Source: Pseudomonadota bacterium
Lineage (GTDB): Bacteria; Pseudomonadota; Alphaproteobacteria; Rhodobacterales; Rhodobacteraceae
Assembly: GCA_022573605.1 (NCBI GenBank)
Contig: JACZTQ010000033.1
Span: 1 to 16,980 of the forward strand
DNA: 16,980 nucleotides
Direction: 5' to 3'
The notes under the pieces were generated by a model. It worked only from the letters and a program-made list of their open reading frames with translations. It was not told the origin of the DNA and made no database searches. A program made the position numbers and the translations under genes. Below are positions 7,002 through 15,136 of this stretch, in pieces (the first letter of the stretch is position 1; every line of letters begins with the position of its first letter).

Positions 7002-8201
7002 ATGGACCCACGGAAGAACCCCTACTCGCCAGGCGCCGGCCAAAATCCACCGGAGTTTGCTGGGCGCGAGCAAATTGTCGAGCAGGCCGATATCGCGTTT
7101 GACCGTATCGCCGCTGGCCGGTACGCGAAGGACTTCATGCTGCTTGGCCTGAGAGGTGTCGGCAAAACGGTTCTGCTCAACCATTTGCATCGGATGGCAC
7201 AGGACAAGGCCTTCGAGACCATTCGATTCGAGGCTCCCGAGGGCGGGCTACTCGCCCGCAACATCGTTCCCGAATTGCGCGTCGTGCTGCGCCGTCTGAA
7301 CTATCTGTCGGCTGCCGAGCATCGTCTCGAACGTGCCGCCACGGCACTCAGGAATTTCGCCTCGATCTTCAAGATTGGTTACGAAGGCTTCGAATTCGGG
7401 GCATCCGCCGAGCCGTTGGCCGATAGCGGCGACATGGAGCGTGATCTGCCCGAACTGCTGATTGCAGTTGCCGAGGCCGCGAGTGCGCGCGGCAGGTGCA
7501 TTGGCATCTTCATCGACGAGGTGCAGTATCTGACCACCGAGGAGCTGTCGGCGCTGATCGTCGCCTGTCACGAAGCGTCGCAACGATCACTCCCGATCAT
7601 CTTCGTCGGCGCGGGCCTGCCGCAGATCGCGGCGCTGGCCGGAAATGCAAAATCCTATGCGGAACGTCTGTTCGACTATCCCGAGGTCGGGCCTCTCGAG
7701 GATGCCGCGGCGCGCCGGGCATTGGCCGAACCCGCCCGTGCGGAGGGCGTCGCATTCGAGGGCGAGGCCCTCGACACGATCCTGTCCATCACCGAATGCT
7801 ACCCTTATTACCTGCAGGTCTGGGGGAAATATGTTTGGGACAATGCGGCGCAAAGCCCAATCACCCGGAGCGATGTGGATCGGAGCAACGATGAAATCAT
7901 CTACCATCTCGACACCAATTTCTTCCGCACCCGCTTCGACAGGTTGACGCCGCTGCAGCAGCAGTACCTGCGGGCGATGGCCGAACTTGGTCCCGGGCCG
8001 CACAAGACCGGAGACATCGCGGCAGCGCTGCAGTGCGAAAGCAGCCGTGTCGGAGCCGTGCGGGAGCGGCTCACCAGACTGGGCATGGTTTGGAGCCTGC
8101 GCCACGGCGAGACGGCGTTCACCGTTCCGCTTTTCGACGACTTCATGAAGCGGGCGATTCCGGTTCTCGAGCCCTATGTGCCAAGGCGGAGGCAAAAGTG
8201 A
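7002..8201 (+). CDS. Solitary AAA ATPase of Orc1/Cdc6-like (AAA_16) type, function unknown
   Basis: Cytoplasmic P-loop ATPase of 399 residues. It shows NPYSPGAGQNPPEFAGRE at the N-terminus, Walker A GLRGVGKT (49-56), Walker B IGIFIDE (167-173) and a sensor-like strand PIIFVGAGLP (198-207). SYAERLFDYPEVGPL (218-232) and YPYYLQVWGK (267-276) follow, and then a C-terminal winged-helix region (about 315-385: FDRLTPLQQQYLRAMAELG ... GDIAAALQ ... FTVPLFDDFM). I recognise this as a widespread family of stand-alone bacterial ATP-binding proteins resembling archaeal ATPases and Orc1/Cdc6; no function is established that I know of. The gene sits between the binding-protein gene and the permeases of a peptide-type transporter, with its own promoter and less GC-rich coding sequence than its neighbours. 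It therefore looks like a later insertion. A stress, defence or DNA-binding role is possible but unsupported here. Confidence 0.85.
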   Translation: MDPRKNPYSPGAGQNPPEFAGREQIVEQADIAFDRIAAGRYAKDFMLLGLRGVGKTVLLNHLHRMAQDKAFETIRFEAPEGGLLARNIVPELRVVLRRLNYLSAAEHRLERAATALRNFASIFKIGYEGFEFGASAEPLADSGDMERDLPELLIAVAEAASARGRCIGIFIDEVQYLTTEELSALIVACHEASQRSLPIIFVGAGLPQIAALAGNAKSYAERLFDYPEVGPLEDAAARRALAEPARAEGVAFEGEALDTILSITECYPYYLQVWGKYVWDNAAQSPITRSDVDRSNDEIIYHLDTNFFRTRFDRLTPLQQQYLRAMAELGPGPHKTGDIAAALQCESSRVGAVRERLTRLGMVWSLRHGETAFTVPLFDDFMKRAIPVLEPYVPRRRQK

Positions 8202-8331
8202 CACCCTTGCCAACTCCGGCGAACACCTGCCATCCTGAGCCGAGGATTTGCCGTCCTGCCGGGCTCGCTGCGGTCAGGTTAACCAGAAAACGGTCCATGC
8301 GAGACGGCGGGCGGGATCGAAAGGGGGATCG
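8202..8331. other. Short intergenic region before the peptide-transporter permease gene
   Basis: No gene is visible in these 130 bases. They hold a small inverted repeat (ATCCT at 8232-8236, AGGAT at 8243-8247) and an 8-bp palindrome GGTTAACC at 8277-8284. No convincing promoter or T-tract terminator was found, so the permease genes may depend on readthrough from the ATPase gene or on a weak local promoter. Confidence 0.4.
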
Positions 8332-9318
8332 ATGCACATCCTCGCCTTCCTGATCCGGCGCCTGTTCCAGGCGGTGATCGTGATGCTGATCATCTCGATC
8401 ATCGGGTTCTCGATCCAGGATCAGCTCGGCGACCCGCTGCGCGAGCTTGTCGGCCAGTCGGTCTCGGAGGCGGAGCGCGAGGCGCTGCGCGACCGGATGG
8501 GGCTGAACGACCCGTTCTGGACCCAGTATCTGCGCTTTCTCGGCAATGCGCTGGGGGGCGATCTGGGCACCTCGTATTTCTTCAAGAAACCGGCGCTCGA
8601 AGTGATCCTGGCCAAGTTCCCGGCCACCTTCGAGCTGGTGCTGGGCGCGACCTTCCTGTTCGTCTCGGCCTCGATCCCGGGGGGGATCTACTGCGCCATC
8701 CGGCCGCGCGCGTGGCTGGCGCGCTTCATCATGGCCGGCTCGATCATCGGCCTCTCGATCCCGATCTTCCTGACCGCGATCTTCCTGATCTGGATCTTCG
8801 CGGTCGAGTTGGGGGTGATGCCGTCGTTCGGGCGCGGCGAGACCGTGACCTTGCCCTGGGGCTGGCGGACCGGGTTCCTGACCCGCGACGGGCTGTTGCA
8901 CCTGGTGCTGCCCTCGATCTCGCTGGCGGCGATCATGCTGCCCCTGTTCATCCGGCTGATTCGGGCCGAGATGATTGAGACGCTGAGCACCGAATACGTG
9001 CGCTTCGCCTGGGCCAAGGGGCTGGCGGCGCGCCGGGTCTGGTTCGTCCACGCTTTTCGCAACACGCTGTTGCCGGTGGTCACCGTGGGCGGGCTGCAGA
9101 TCGGCACCCTGATCGCCTACACCATCCTGACCGAGACGGTGTTCCAGTGGCCGGGCATGGGGTTCATGTTCCTGGAGGCGGTGAAACGGGTCGATACGCC
9201 GCTGATCATCGCCTACATCATCGTCGTCGGGATGATCTTCGTCATCGTCAACACCATCGTCGATCTGGTCTACACCCTGATCAACCCGATGGTGAAGCTG
9301 CCGGGGGCGCAGGGATGA
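8332..9318 (+). CDS. Peptide-type ABC transporter permease, DppB-like
   Basis: Inner-membrane permease of 328 residues. It begins MHILAFLIRRLFQAVIVMLI, the standard DppB/OppB first membrane segment, followed by DPLRELVG, a periplasmic loop with MGLNDPFWTQYLRFLGNALGGDLGTSY (about 56-82) and further hydrophobic segments. The EAA-type ATPase-contact loop is EYVRFAWAKGLAARRVWFVHAF (about 222-243). The C-terminus has TETVFQWPGMGF and VIVNTIVDLVYTLINP, both diagnostic of this family. ATG 8332 is chosen because AAGGGGG lies five bases upstream; a longer frame from 8248 lacks a membrane-like start. It pairs with the DppC-like permease, but 292 bp of repeat-rich DNA separates them instead of the usual short gap. 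Confidence 0.93.
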   Translation: MHILAFLIRRLFQAVIVMLIISIIGFSIQDQLGDPLRELVGQSVSEAEREALRDRMGLNDPFWTQYLRFLGNALGGDLGTSYFFKKPALEVILAKFPATFELVLGATFLFVSASIPGGIYCAIRPRAWLARFIMAGSIIGLSIPIFLTAIFLIWIFAVELGVMPSFGRGETVTLPWGWRTGFLTRDGLLHLVLPSISLAAIMLPLFIRLIRAEMIETLSTEYVRFAWAKGLAARRVWFVHAFRNTLLPVVTVGGLQIGTLIAYTILTETVFQWPGMGFMFLEAVKRVDTPLIIAYIIVVGMIFVIVNTIVDLVYTLINPMVKLPGAQG

Positions 9319-9610
9319 GGGCCGGGGCCGGACAGTGGATGAGTTATGCCGGCGAGCCCTCGACGCGGCTCGCGCCACGCGCGGCTCGCGCCGCGCGCCT
9401 CTCCCCCACCCCCTCTCCCAGAGGGAGAGGGGCGCGCGCAGCGGTTCCGCAAGCGCTTTCTCCGGGGTCATGCCCCAGCGCCGCCGTTTGCGCCTCCCAC
9501 TCCCTCTGGGAGGGGGACCGAGGGGGAGGCGCGCCGCAGGCGCGTCCAGCGTCCGGCGTCCGTGCGCATCGGCCGGGACATTGCGGGACCCGATATTGTC
9601 GGGTGGGGCC
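9319..9610. repeat. Palindrome-rich repeat insert between the two permease genes
   Basis: This non-coding stretch contains several ordered repeats. A 13-bp direct repeat CGCGGCTCGCGCC occurs at 9364-9376 and 9380-9392. A perfect 10-bp hairpin follows (CCCCTCTCCC, loop AGA, GGGAGAGGGG, 9410-9432), then GGGG/CCCC arms near 9463-9475. A nested structure ends the set, with outer arms GCGCCTCCC (9490-9498) and GGGAGGCGC (9524-9532) and an inner CTCCC/GGGAG hairpin (9500-9512). The C/T- and G/A-rich hairpins look like a dispersed intergenic (REP/BIME-like) element. Reading frames run through it on both strands, but the codon content is unlike any protein. Confidence 0.7.
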
Positions 9611-10519
9611 ATGCTGAGCGCCCGCGCCTTCAGCCGCCGTTTCCTCGGCGACCCGGTCGCGGTCGGCGCCTTCGTGATCGTCGTCGCGGTGGGGGCGATG
9701 GTGCTGTCGGCGCCCTGGCTGGCGCCGCAGAACCCCTACGATCCGCTGCAGATCGACCTGATGGACGCCGAGATGCCGCCGAGCTGGATGCCGGGAGGCG
9801 ATCCGCGCTTCCTGCTCGGCACCGACGAGCAGGGGCGCGGTGTCATGTCGACGATCATGTACGGCACCGGGATATCGCTGCTGATCGGCTTTGGCGCGGT
9901 CGTCGTGCAGTCCTTCATCGGTATCTCGCTGGGGCTGATCGCGGGCTATCGGGGCGGCTGGATCGACGCCTTCCTGATGCGCCTCGCCGATATCCAGCTC
10001 TCGATCTCGACGCTGATGCTGGCGATCATCGCGATGGCGGTGTTCTCTGCCGCCTTCGGGCCGGAGACCTATCGCGATCTGGCGATCTTCATGCTGATCG
10101 TCGTCATCGGCATCGCCGAATGGCCGCGCTTTGCCCGCACCGTGCGGGCCTCGGTGCTGGCCGAGAAAAAAAAGGAATATGTCGATGCCGCAAGGGTGAT
10201 CGGGCTCTCGCCCGGCACCATCATGCGCCGCCATATCCTGCCCAACACGATGACCCCGGTGCTGGTGATCTCGACCATCCAGGTCGCCGAGGCGATCGTC
10301 ACCGAGGCGGCGCTGTCGTTCCTCGGGCTCGGCATGCCGGTGCAGCAGCCTTCGCTGGGGGCGCTGATCCGCTCGGGTTTCGAGGTCATCTTCTCGGGCT
10401 CGTGGTGGATCACGCTGTTCCCGGCGCTCATGCTGATGCTGCTGATCCTGTCGATCAACCTGCTCGGCGACTTCCTGCGCGACACCCTGAACCCGAAGCT
10501 GCGCCGGGGGGAAGACTGA
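9611..10519 (+). CDS. Peptide-type ABC transporter permease, DppC-like
   Basis: Inner-membrane permease of 302 residues. It has the DppC/OppC layout: a short cytoplasmic start, a first membrane segment (about 14-38), a periplasmic loop containing DPRFLLGTDEQGRGVMSTIMYGTGISL (about 62-88), and the core permease segments. Its ATPase-contact loop is EYVDAARVIGLSPGTIMRRHILPN (about 192-215), followed by EAALSFLGLGMPVQQPSLGALI (about 231-252). It ends NLLGDFLRDTLNPKLRR. I start it at ATG 9611, since everything upstream in this frame is repeat DNA; the ribosome binding site (GGGTGGGG) is modest. It overlaps the next ATPase gene by one base (TGATG), indicating translational coupling. Confidence 0.93.
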   Translation: MLSARAFSRRFLGDPVAVGAFVIVVAVGAMVLSAPWLAPQNPYDPLQIDLMDAEMPPSWMPGGDPRFLLGTDEQGRGVMSTIMYGTGISLLIGFGAVVVQSFIGISLGLIAGYRGGWIDAFLMRLADIQLSISTLMLAIIAMAVFSAAFGPETYRDLAIFMLIVVIGIAEWPRFARTVRASVLAEKKKEYVDAARVIGLSPGTIMRRHILPNTMTPVLVISTIQVAEAIVTEAALSFLGLGMPVQQPSLGALIRSGFEVIFSGSWWITLFPALMLMLLILSINLLGDFLRDTLNPKLRRGED

Positions 10520-11492
10520 TGGCGCTGCTGGAGGTTCGCGGCCTCGAGGTGGCCTTCCCGCAGGGGCCGCGCGACGAGGCGCTGGCGCTGCGCGGGGTCG
10601 ATCTCGACCTCGATCCCGGCGAGCGGCTCGGCGTGGTGGGCGAGTCCGGCGCCGGCAAGTCGATGCTGGCCTTCGCCATCCTCAACCTGATCTCCGAGCC
10701 CGGCCGCATCCGGGCCGGATCGATCCGCTTCGACGGGCGCAACCTGCTGACCCTGCCGCCGGCCGAGATCCGCAACATCCGGGGCAATCGCATCGCGATG
10801 ATCTTCCAGGACCCGATGATGACCCTCAACCCGGTGCTGACCATCGGGCGCCAGATGGTCGAGACCCTCCAGGCGCATCGCCGGATCGGCTGGGCCGAGG
10901 CGCGCAAGCTGTCGATCGAGCGGCTGGGCCAGGTCGCGATCCCGACCCCGGAGAGCCGGTTCGACAGCTATCCGCACGAGCTCTCGGGCGGCCTGCGCCA
11001 GCGCGTGGTGATCGCCATCGCGCTGCTGACCGACCCGGAAATCATCATCGCCGACGAGCCGACCACGGCGCTCGATGTCACCATCCAGGCCGAGATCATG
11101 GCGCTGATCCTGCGGCTCTGCCGCGACCACCGGGTCGGGCTGATCCTGATCACCCACGATCTGGGCGTCGTCGCCGAGGTGACCGAGCGGCTGATGATCA
11201 TGTATGCCGGCAAAGTGGTCGAGGAGGGCTCGACCCGGCAGCTCATCGAGCACCCCGGTCACCCCTACACGCGCGGGCTGCTGGCGGCGCTGCCCCAGCG
11301 GGTCGCGCGGGGCCAGACGCTGAACCAGATCCCCGGCACCATGCCCGGCATCGCCGACCTGCCCGCGGGCTGCGCCTATCATCCGCGCTGCGAGCGGGCG
11401 ATCGCCGGCTGCCACATCAACATCCCGGTGCTCGAGGCGCACGGCTCGCGCCGCATCTCCTGCTTCCGGCCGCTGCTCGCCGGCGCCGAGGC

Positions 11493-11496
<4 letters not shown>
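10519..11496 (+). CDS. Peptide-type ABC transporter ATP-binding protein, DppD-like
   Basis: ATPase of 325 residues. Walker A is GESGAGKS (41-48), the Q-loop is IFQDPMMTLNP (95-105), the signature is LSGGLRQR (155-162) and Walker B is IIIADEP (175-181), with LITHDLGVVAEV after it. The C-terminal oligopeptide-transporter extension has HPYTRGLLAALP and the cysteine-containing region GCAYHPRC ... GC ... SC. In some DppD/OppD proteins this region has been reported to bind an iron-sulfur cluster; whether this one does is untested. The start overlaps the permease stop, and the stop overlaps the next ATPase start (ATGA). Leu in place of the usual Gln after SGG is common for the D subunit. Confidence 0.93.
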
Positions 11497-12485
<989 letters not shown>

Positions 12486-12522
12486 TCCCGGTCCGGGCGG
12501 CTGTTCCGGCGCCGCAAGCGCA

Positions 12523-12551
12523 GTGGCCGCCCCACGGAGTGAGGCGGCCAC
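12523..12551 (+). terminator. Hairpin at the end of the peptide-transporter operon
   Basis: A 9-bp perfect stem (GTGGCCGCC / GGCGGCCAC) continues, after one mismatch, with CAC/GTG closing on a GGA loop. It lies 38 bp past the last ATPase stop. No T-tract follows (next bases GCACGCTAATAAT), so it may protect the 3' end or work with Rho, and is not a classic intrinsic terminator. Confidence 0.5.
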
Positions 12552-12878
12552 GCACGCTAATAATCGGAACTCATACGGAAGCACACACTCTGCCACCGCA
12601 ACTCTAAGGGACAGGGCTGAGGCGGCACCCTGTAAATCGTCATTAAAATAAGGGGAAATAATGGCATATTAGGAGTAGATATTTCATTGAAACTAAAAAC
12701 CCGATTACCACCGGGTTATGCACGATCTTCTCAACTAAAGCGGGAAAAGAAAATCTCCATATGAAACGAATTACATGAACCGGGGCGAATCGGCGCGGCG
12801 CCGGGAGCGCCCACGGCGCGCTTGCATCCGGCTCCTTCCGGAGGCAAACCGGTGTCGAGACCTGAGGAGGAAAGCCCC
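12552..12878. other. AT-rich leader region upstream of pcaHG
   Basis: No gene is visible. The part from about 12640 to 12780 is clearly AT-rich against a GC-rich background, which is typical of regulated promoters or acquired DNA. It includes a PcaQ-like site at 12704-12719, and the same bases form a possible hairpin (AACCCG at 12698-12703, CGGGTT at 12712-12717). A weak -10-like TTACAT sits at 12771-12776 without a clear -35, as expected for an activator-dependent promoter. Confidence 0.5.
12704..12719. promoter_or_regulatory. PcaQ-like LysR-type regulator binding site upstream of pcaH
   Basis: ATTACCACCGGGTTAT is a near-palindrome ATTACC-N4-GGTTAT with the LysR T-N11-A pattern. On the other strand it reads ATAACC-CGGT-GGTAAT. 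The PcaQ motif described in Sinorhizobium, as I remember it, is ATAACC-N4-GGTTAA, which this matches at 10 of 12 fixed positions. It is about 70 bp upstream of the weak candidate start site and 160 bp upstream of pcaH. No pcaQ gene is in the window. Confidence 0.5.
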
Positions 12879-13640
12879 ATGCCCACCCTTGGGCCCAGCC
12901 CTGGGCCAACCCCTGGCGAATTTCAGCCCCGCGACCGCGCCTGGCACCCTCCGGCGCTGACCCCCGCCTACAAGACCAGCATCACCCGTTCGCCGGCGCG
13001 CCCCCTGCTGTCGCTGGCGCAAAGCCCGAGCGAGATCACCGGCCCGGTCTTCGGGCCCGCCGATCTGGAGCCGCTGGACCACGACCTGATCCGGAACTAT
13101 GCCATGAAATTCTCCGGCGGCGGCGAGCCGATCGGCGAGCGGATCATCGTCCATGGCCGGGTCTCCGACGGCAACGGCCGTCCGCTGGCGGGCGCCCTGA
13201 TCGAGATCTGGCAGGCCAACGCGGGCGGGCGCTACCGCCACGTCAGCGACACCTACCGGGCCGCCATCGACCCGAATTTCGGCGGCTGCGGCCGGGCGCT
13301 GACCGATGCCGACGGCGGCTACATGTTTCACACCATCAAGCCCGGCGCCTACCCGTGGCCGAACTCCGACACCAGCTGGCGCCCGCCGCATATCCATTTC
13401 TCGCTGTTCGGCGCCGCCTTCTGCCAGCGGCTGGTCACCCAGATGTATTTCGAGGGCGACCCGCTGATCGCGCTCTGCCCGATCGTCAACGCCATCCCCG
13501 ACCCGGAGGCGGTGGCGCGGCTGGTGGCGCCCCTCGACATGTCCGCCGCGATGCCCTTCGACAGCCTGGCCTACCGCTTCGACATCGTGCTGCGCGGGCG
13601 CCGCTCGACCCTGTTCGAGAACCGGCTGGAGGGGAACTGA
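12879..13640 (+). CDS. pcaH: Protocatechuate 3,4-dioxygenase, beta subunit
   Basis: Subunit of 253 residues carrying the non-haem Fe(III) site that cleaves protocatechuate between its two hydroxyl groups to 3-carboxy-cis,cis-muconate. Matched against the Pseudomonas enzyme, the iron ligands are all present: Tyr119 (WQANAGGRYRH), Tyr158 (KPGAYPW), His171 and His173 (WRPPHIHF), plus the active-site Arg168. YFEGDPLIALCPIV (190-203) and LAYRFDIVLRG (230-240) are further hallmarks. The N-terminal segment has PAYKTSITRSP, also typical. I chose ATG 12879, which has GAGGAGG nine bases upstream; a longer frame begins at 12822. It overlaps pcaG by one base. Control is probably by a PcaQ-type activator through the site at 12704-12719. 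Confidence 0.96.
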   Translation: MPTLGPSPGPTPGEFQPRDRAWHPPALTPAYKTSITRSPARPLLSLAQSPSEITGPVFGPADLEPLDHDLIRNYAMKFSGGGEPIGERIIVHGRVSDGNGRPLAGALIEIWQANAGGRYRHVSDTYRAAIDPNFGGCGRALTDADGGYMFHTIKPGAYPWPNSDTSWRPPHIHFSLFGAAFCQRLVTQMYFEGDPLIALCPIVNAIPDPEAVARLVAPLDMSAAMPFDSLAYRFDIVLRGRRSTLFENRLEGN

Positions 13641-14266
13641 TGGTGCAAAACCAGACCTGCCGGAAGGAAACCCCGTCACAGACCGCCGGGCCTTATCTCC
13701 ATATCGGGCTGGCGCCGGGGGCGGCGGGGTTCGAGATGTTCGCCCGCGAACTGGGCCGGGTGATCGCCGGACCCCGCTGCGAGGGCGAGCGCATCGGCGT
13801 CGAGGGCCGCGTGCTCGACGGCGCCGGCGCCCCGGTCACCGACGTGCTGATCGAGGTCTGGCAGGCCGATGCGCTGGGCCGCTACAACCGGCCGGAGGAC
13901 GAGGGCGGGGCGCCGCTCGAGCCCGATTTCACCGGTTTTGGCCGGGTGGTGCCGGATTTCGCCACCGGGGTGTTCAGCTTCGAGACGGTCAAGCCGGGGC
14001 CGGTTGTGGGGCCGGGGGGGGAGAGCCAGGCGCCGCACCTGAATCTGTGGCTGGTGGCGCGGGGGATCAATCTGGGCTTGAACACGCGGATGTATTTCGC
14101 CGACGAAGCCGAGGCCAACGCCGCCGATCCGGTGCTCGGCCGGATCGAGAGCGCGGCCCGGCGCCGGACGCTGATCGCCGGGCGCGACAACACCGGCAGC
14201 CTGCCGGTCTACCGCTTCGACATCCACCTGCAAGGCGCGACCGAGACGGTTTTTCTGGACATCTGA
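13640..14266 (+). CDS. pcaG: Protocatechuate 3,4-dioxygenase, alpha subunit
   Basis: Alpha subunit of 208 residues, which pairs with PcaH and shapes the substrate pocket but holds no iron. It matches the family from ETPSQTAGPYLHIGL (10-24) through LIEVWQADALGRYNRP, FETVKPGPV, QAPHLNLWLVARGINLGLNTRMYF and the C-terminal YRFDIHLQGATETVFLDI. The metal-ligand histidines of the beta subunit are replaced here (PHLNL in place of PHIHF), as expected for an alpha subunit. ATG 13640 overlaps the pcaH stop in a TGATG junction, so the two subunits are translationally coupled. The gene is followed after 11 bp by the BKACE gene in the same operon. Confidence 0.95.
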   Translation: MVQNQTCRKETPSQTAGPYLHIGLAPGAAGFEMFARELGRVIAGPRCEGERIGVEGRVLDGAGAPVTDVLIEVWQADALGRYNRPEDEGGAPLEPDFTGFGRVVPDFATGVFSFETVKPGPVVGPGGESQAPHLNLWLVARGINLGLNTRMYFADEAEANAADPVLGRIESAARRRTLIAGRDNTGSLPVYRFDIHLQGATETVFLDI

Positions 14267-14277
14267 GGGAGTCCCCC

Positions 14278-15114
14278 ATGACCAATCCCTGCATCATCTG
14301 CGTCGCCATCACCGGCTCGGTGCCGCGCAAGGAACACAACCCGGCGGTGCCGATCACCATCGAGGAGCAGGTCGAGTCGACCCACGAGGCGTTCGAGGCC
14401 GGCGCCAGCATCGCCCACTGCCATGTGCGCCTGGAGGACGGCACGCCGACCTCGGACCCGGAGCGCTTCGCCCGATTGTGCGAGGGGCTCCGGCGGCACT
14501 GCCCGGGCATGATCGTCCAGCTCTCGACCGGCGGGCGCTCGGGCACCGGGCGCGAGCGCGGCGCCATGCTGGCGCTGCGGCCCGACATGGCCTCGCTCAG
14601 TGTCGGCTCGAACAACTTCCCGACCCGGGTCTACGAGAACAGCCCCGAACTGGTCGACTGGCTGGCCTCGGAGATGATCGCGCACGGGGTCAAGCCCGAG
14701 ATCGAGGCCTTCGATCTCAGCCACATCTTCCAGGCCGTGAAGATGGCCGGCGACGGCCGCCTGAAGGGGCCCTTGCACATCCAGTTCGTGATGGGGGTCG
14801 AGAACGCCATGCCGGTCGACCGCGAGGTGTTCGATTTCTATCTGCGCACGGTGCGGCGGCTGGCTCCGGACGCGACCTGGTGCGGGGCCGGGATCGCCCG
14901 GAACCAGATCGTGCTCAACGAGTGGTCGATCGCCGCCGGCGGGCACACCCGCACCGGGCTGGAGGACAACATCCGGATCGACCGCGACACCCTGGCGCCG
15001 TCGAACGCGGCCCTGGTGAAGCGCGCTGTCGAGCTGTGCGAGAAATACCGGCGCCCGGTCGCCACCTGGCGGCAGGCGCGGGAGATCCTCGGGCTGCGGA
15101 ATTCTTTGCCCTGA
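14278..15114 (+). CDS. BKACE family (DUF849) beta-keto acid cleavage enzyme
   Basis: Zn-dependent enzyme of 278 residues from the family of 3-keto-5-aminohexanoate cleavage enzyme, which converts a beta-keto acid plus acetyl-CoA to acetoacetate and a new acyl-CoA. The Zn ligands are visible: His47 and His49 (AHCHVR) and Glu229 (GGHTRTGLEDN). Other family marks are ITGSVPRKEHNPAVPIT (11-27), QLSTGG (81-86), LSVGSNNF and PEIEAFD (140-146). The RBS GAGGGAG lies seven bases upstream. Co-transcription with pcaHG suggests that the substrate is 3-oxoadipate, the beta-keto acid of this pathway. Cleavage would give succinyl-CoA and acetoacetate and bypass PcaIJ and PcaF (inference). A different beta-keto acid, or a role unrelated to protocatechuate, remains possible. 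The last codons meet a repeat element. Confidence 0.88.
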   Translation: MTNPCIICVAITGSVPRKEHNPAVPITIEEQVESTHEAFEAGASIAHCHVRLEDGTPTSDPERFARLCEGLRRHCPGMIVQLSTGGRSGTGRERGAMLALRPDMASLSVGSNNFPTRVYENSPELVDWLASEMIAHGVKPEIEAFDLSHIFQAVKMAGDGRLKGPLHIQFVMGVENAMPVDREVFDFYLRTVRRLAPDATWCGAGIARNQIVLNEWSIAAGGHTRTGLEDNIRIDRDTLAPSNAALVKRAVELCEKYRRPVATWRQAREILGLRNSLP

Positions 15115-15136
15115 CGGCGTCGAAAAGTCTTTGCCC
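15103..15136 (+). repeat. 9-bp direct repeat straddling the BKACE stop codon
   Basis: TCTTTGCCC occurs at 15103-15111, directly before the TGA, and again at 15128-15136. The second copy overlaps the left end of the palindromic element that follows. This could mark a duplication made when the element inserted, in which case the last BKACE residues were altered, but a chance match is possible. Confidence 0.4.

Noticed and set aside
6910..8238. ATCCTGA at 6910-6916 and 8232-8238 as target-site duplication around the AAA ATPase gene
   Set aside because: A shared 7-mer between two flanks of over 100 bp each is expected by chance, and no terminal inverted repeats accompany it.
9335..9610. N-terminal extension of the DppC-like permease through the repeat insert
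   Set aside because: The frame is open, but it translates repeat DNA. DppC proteins normally begin a few residues before the first membrane segment, which matches ATG 9611.
8143..9612. Minus-strand frame (489 codons) spanning permease B and the repeat insert
   Set aside because: It is antisense to a clear DppB gene; the sequence is low-complexity Asp/His/Arg with no start signal.
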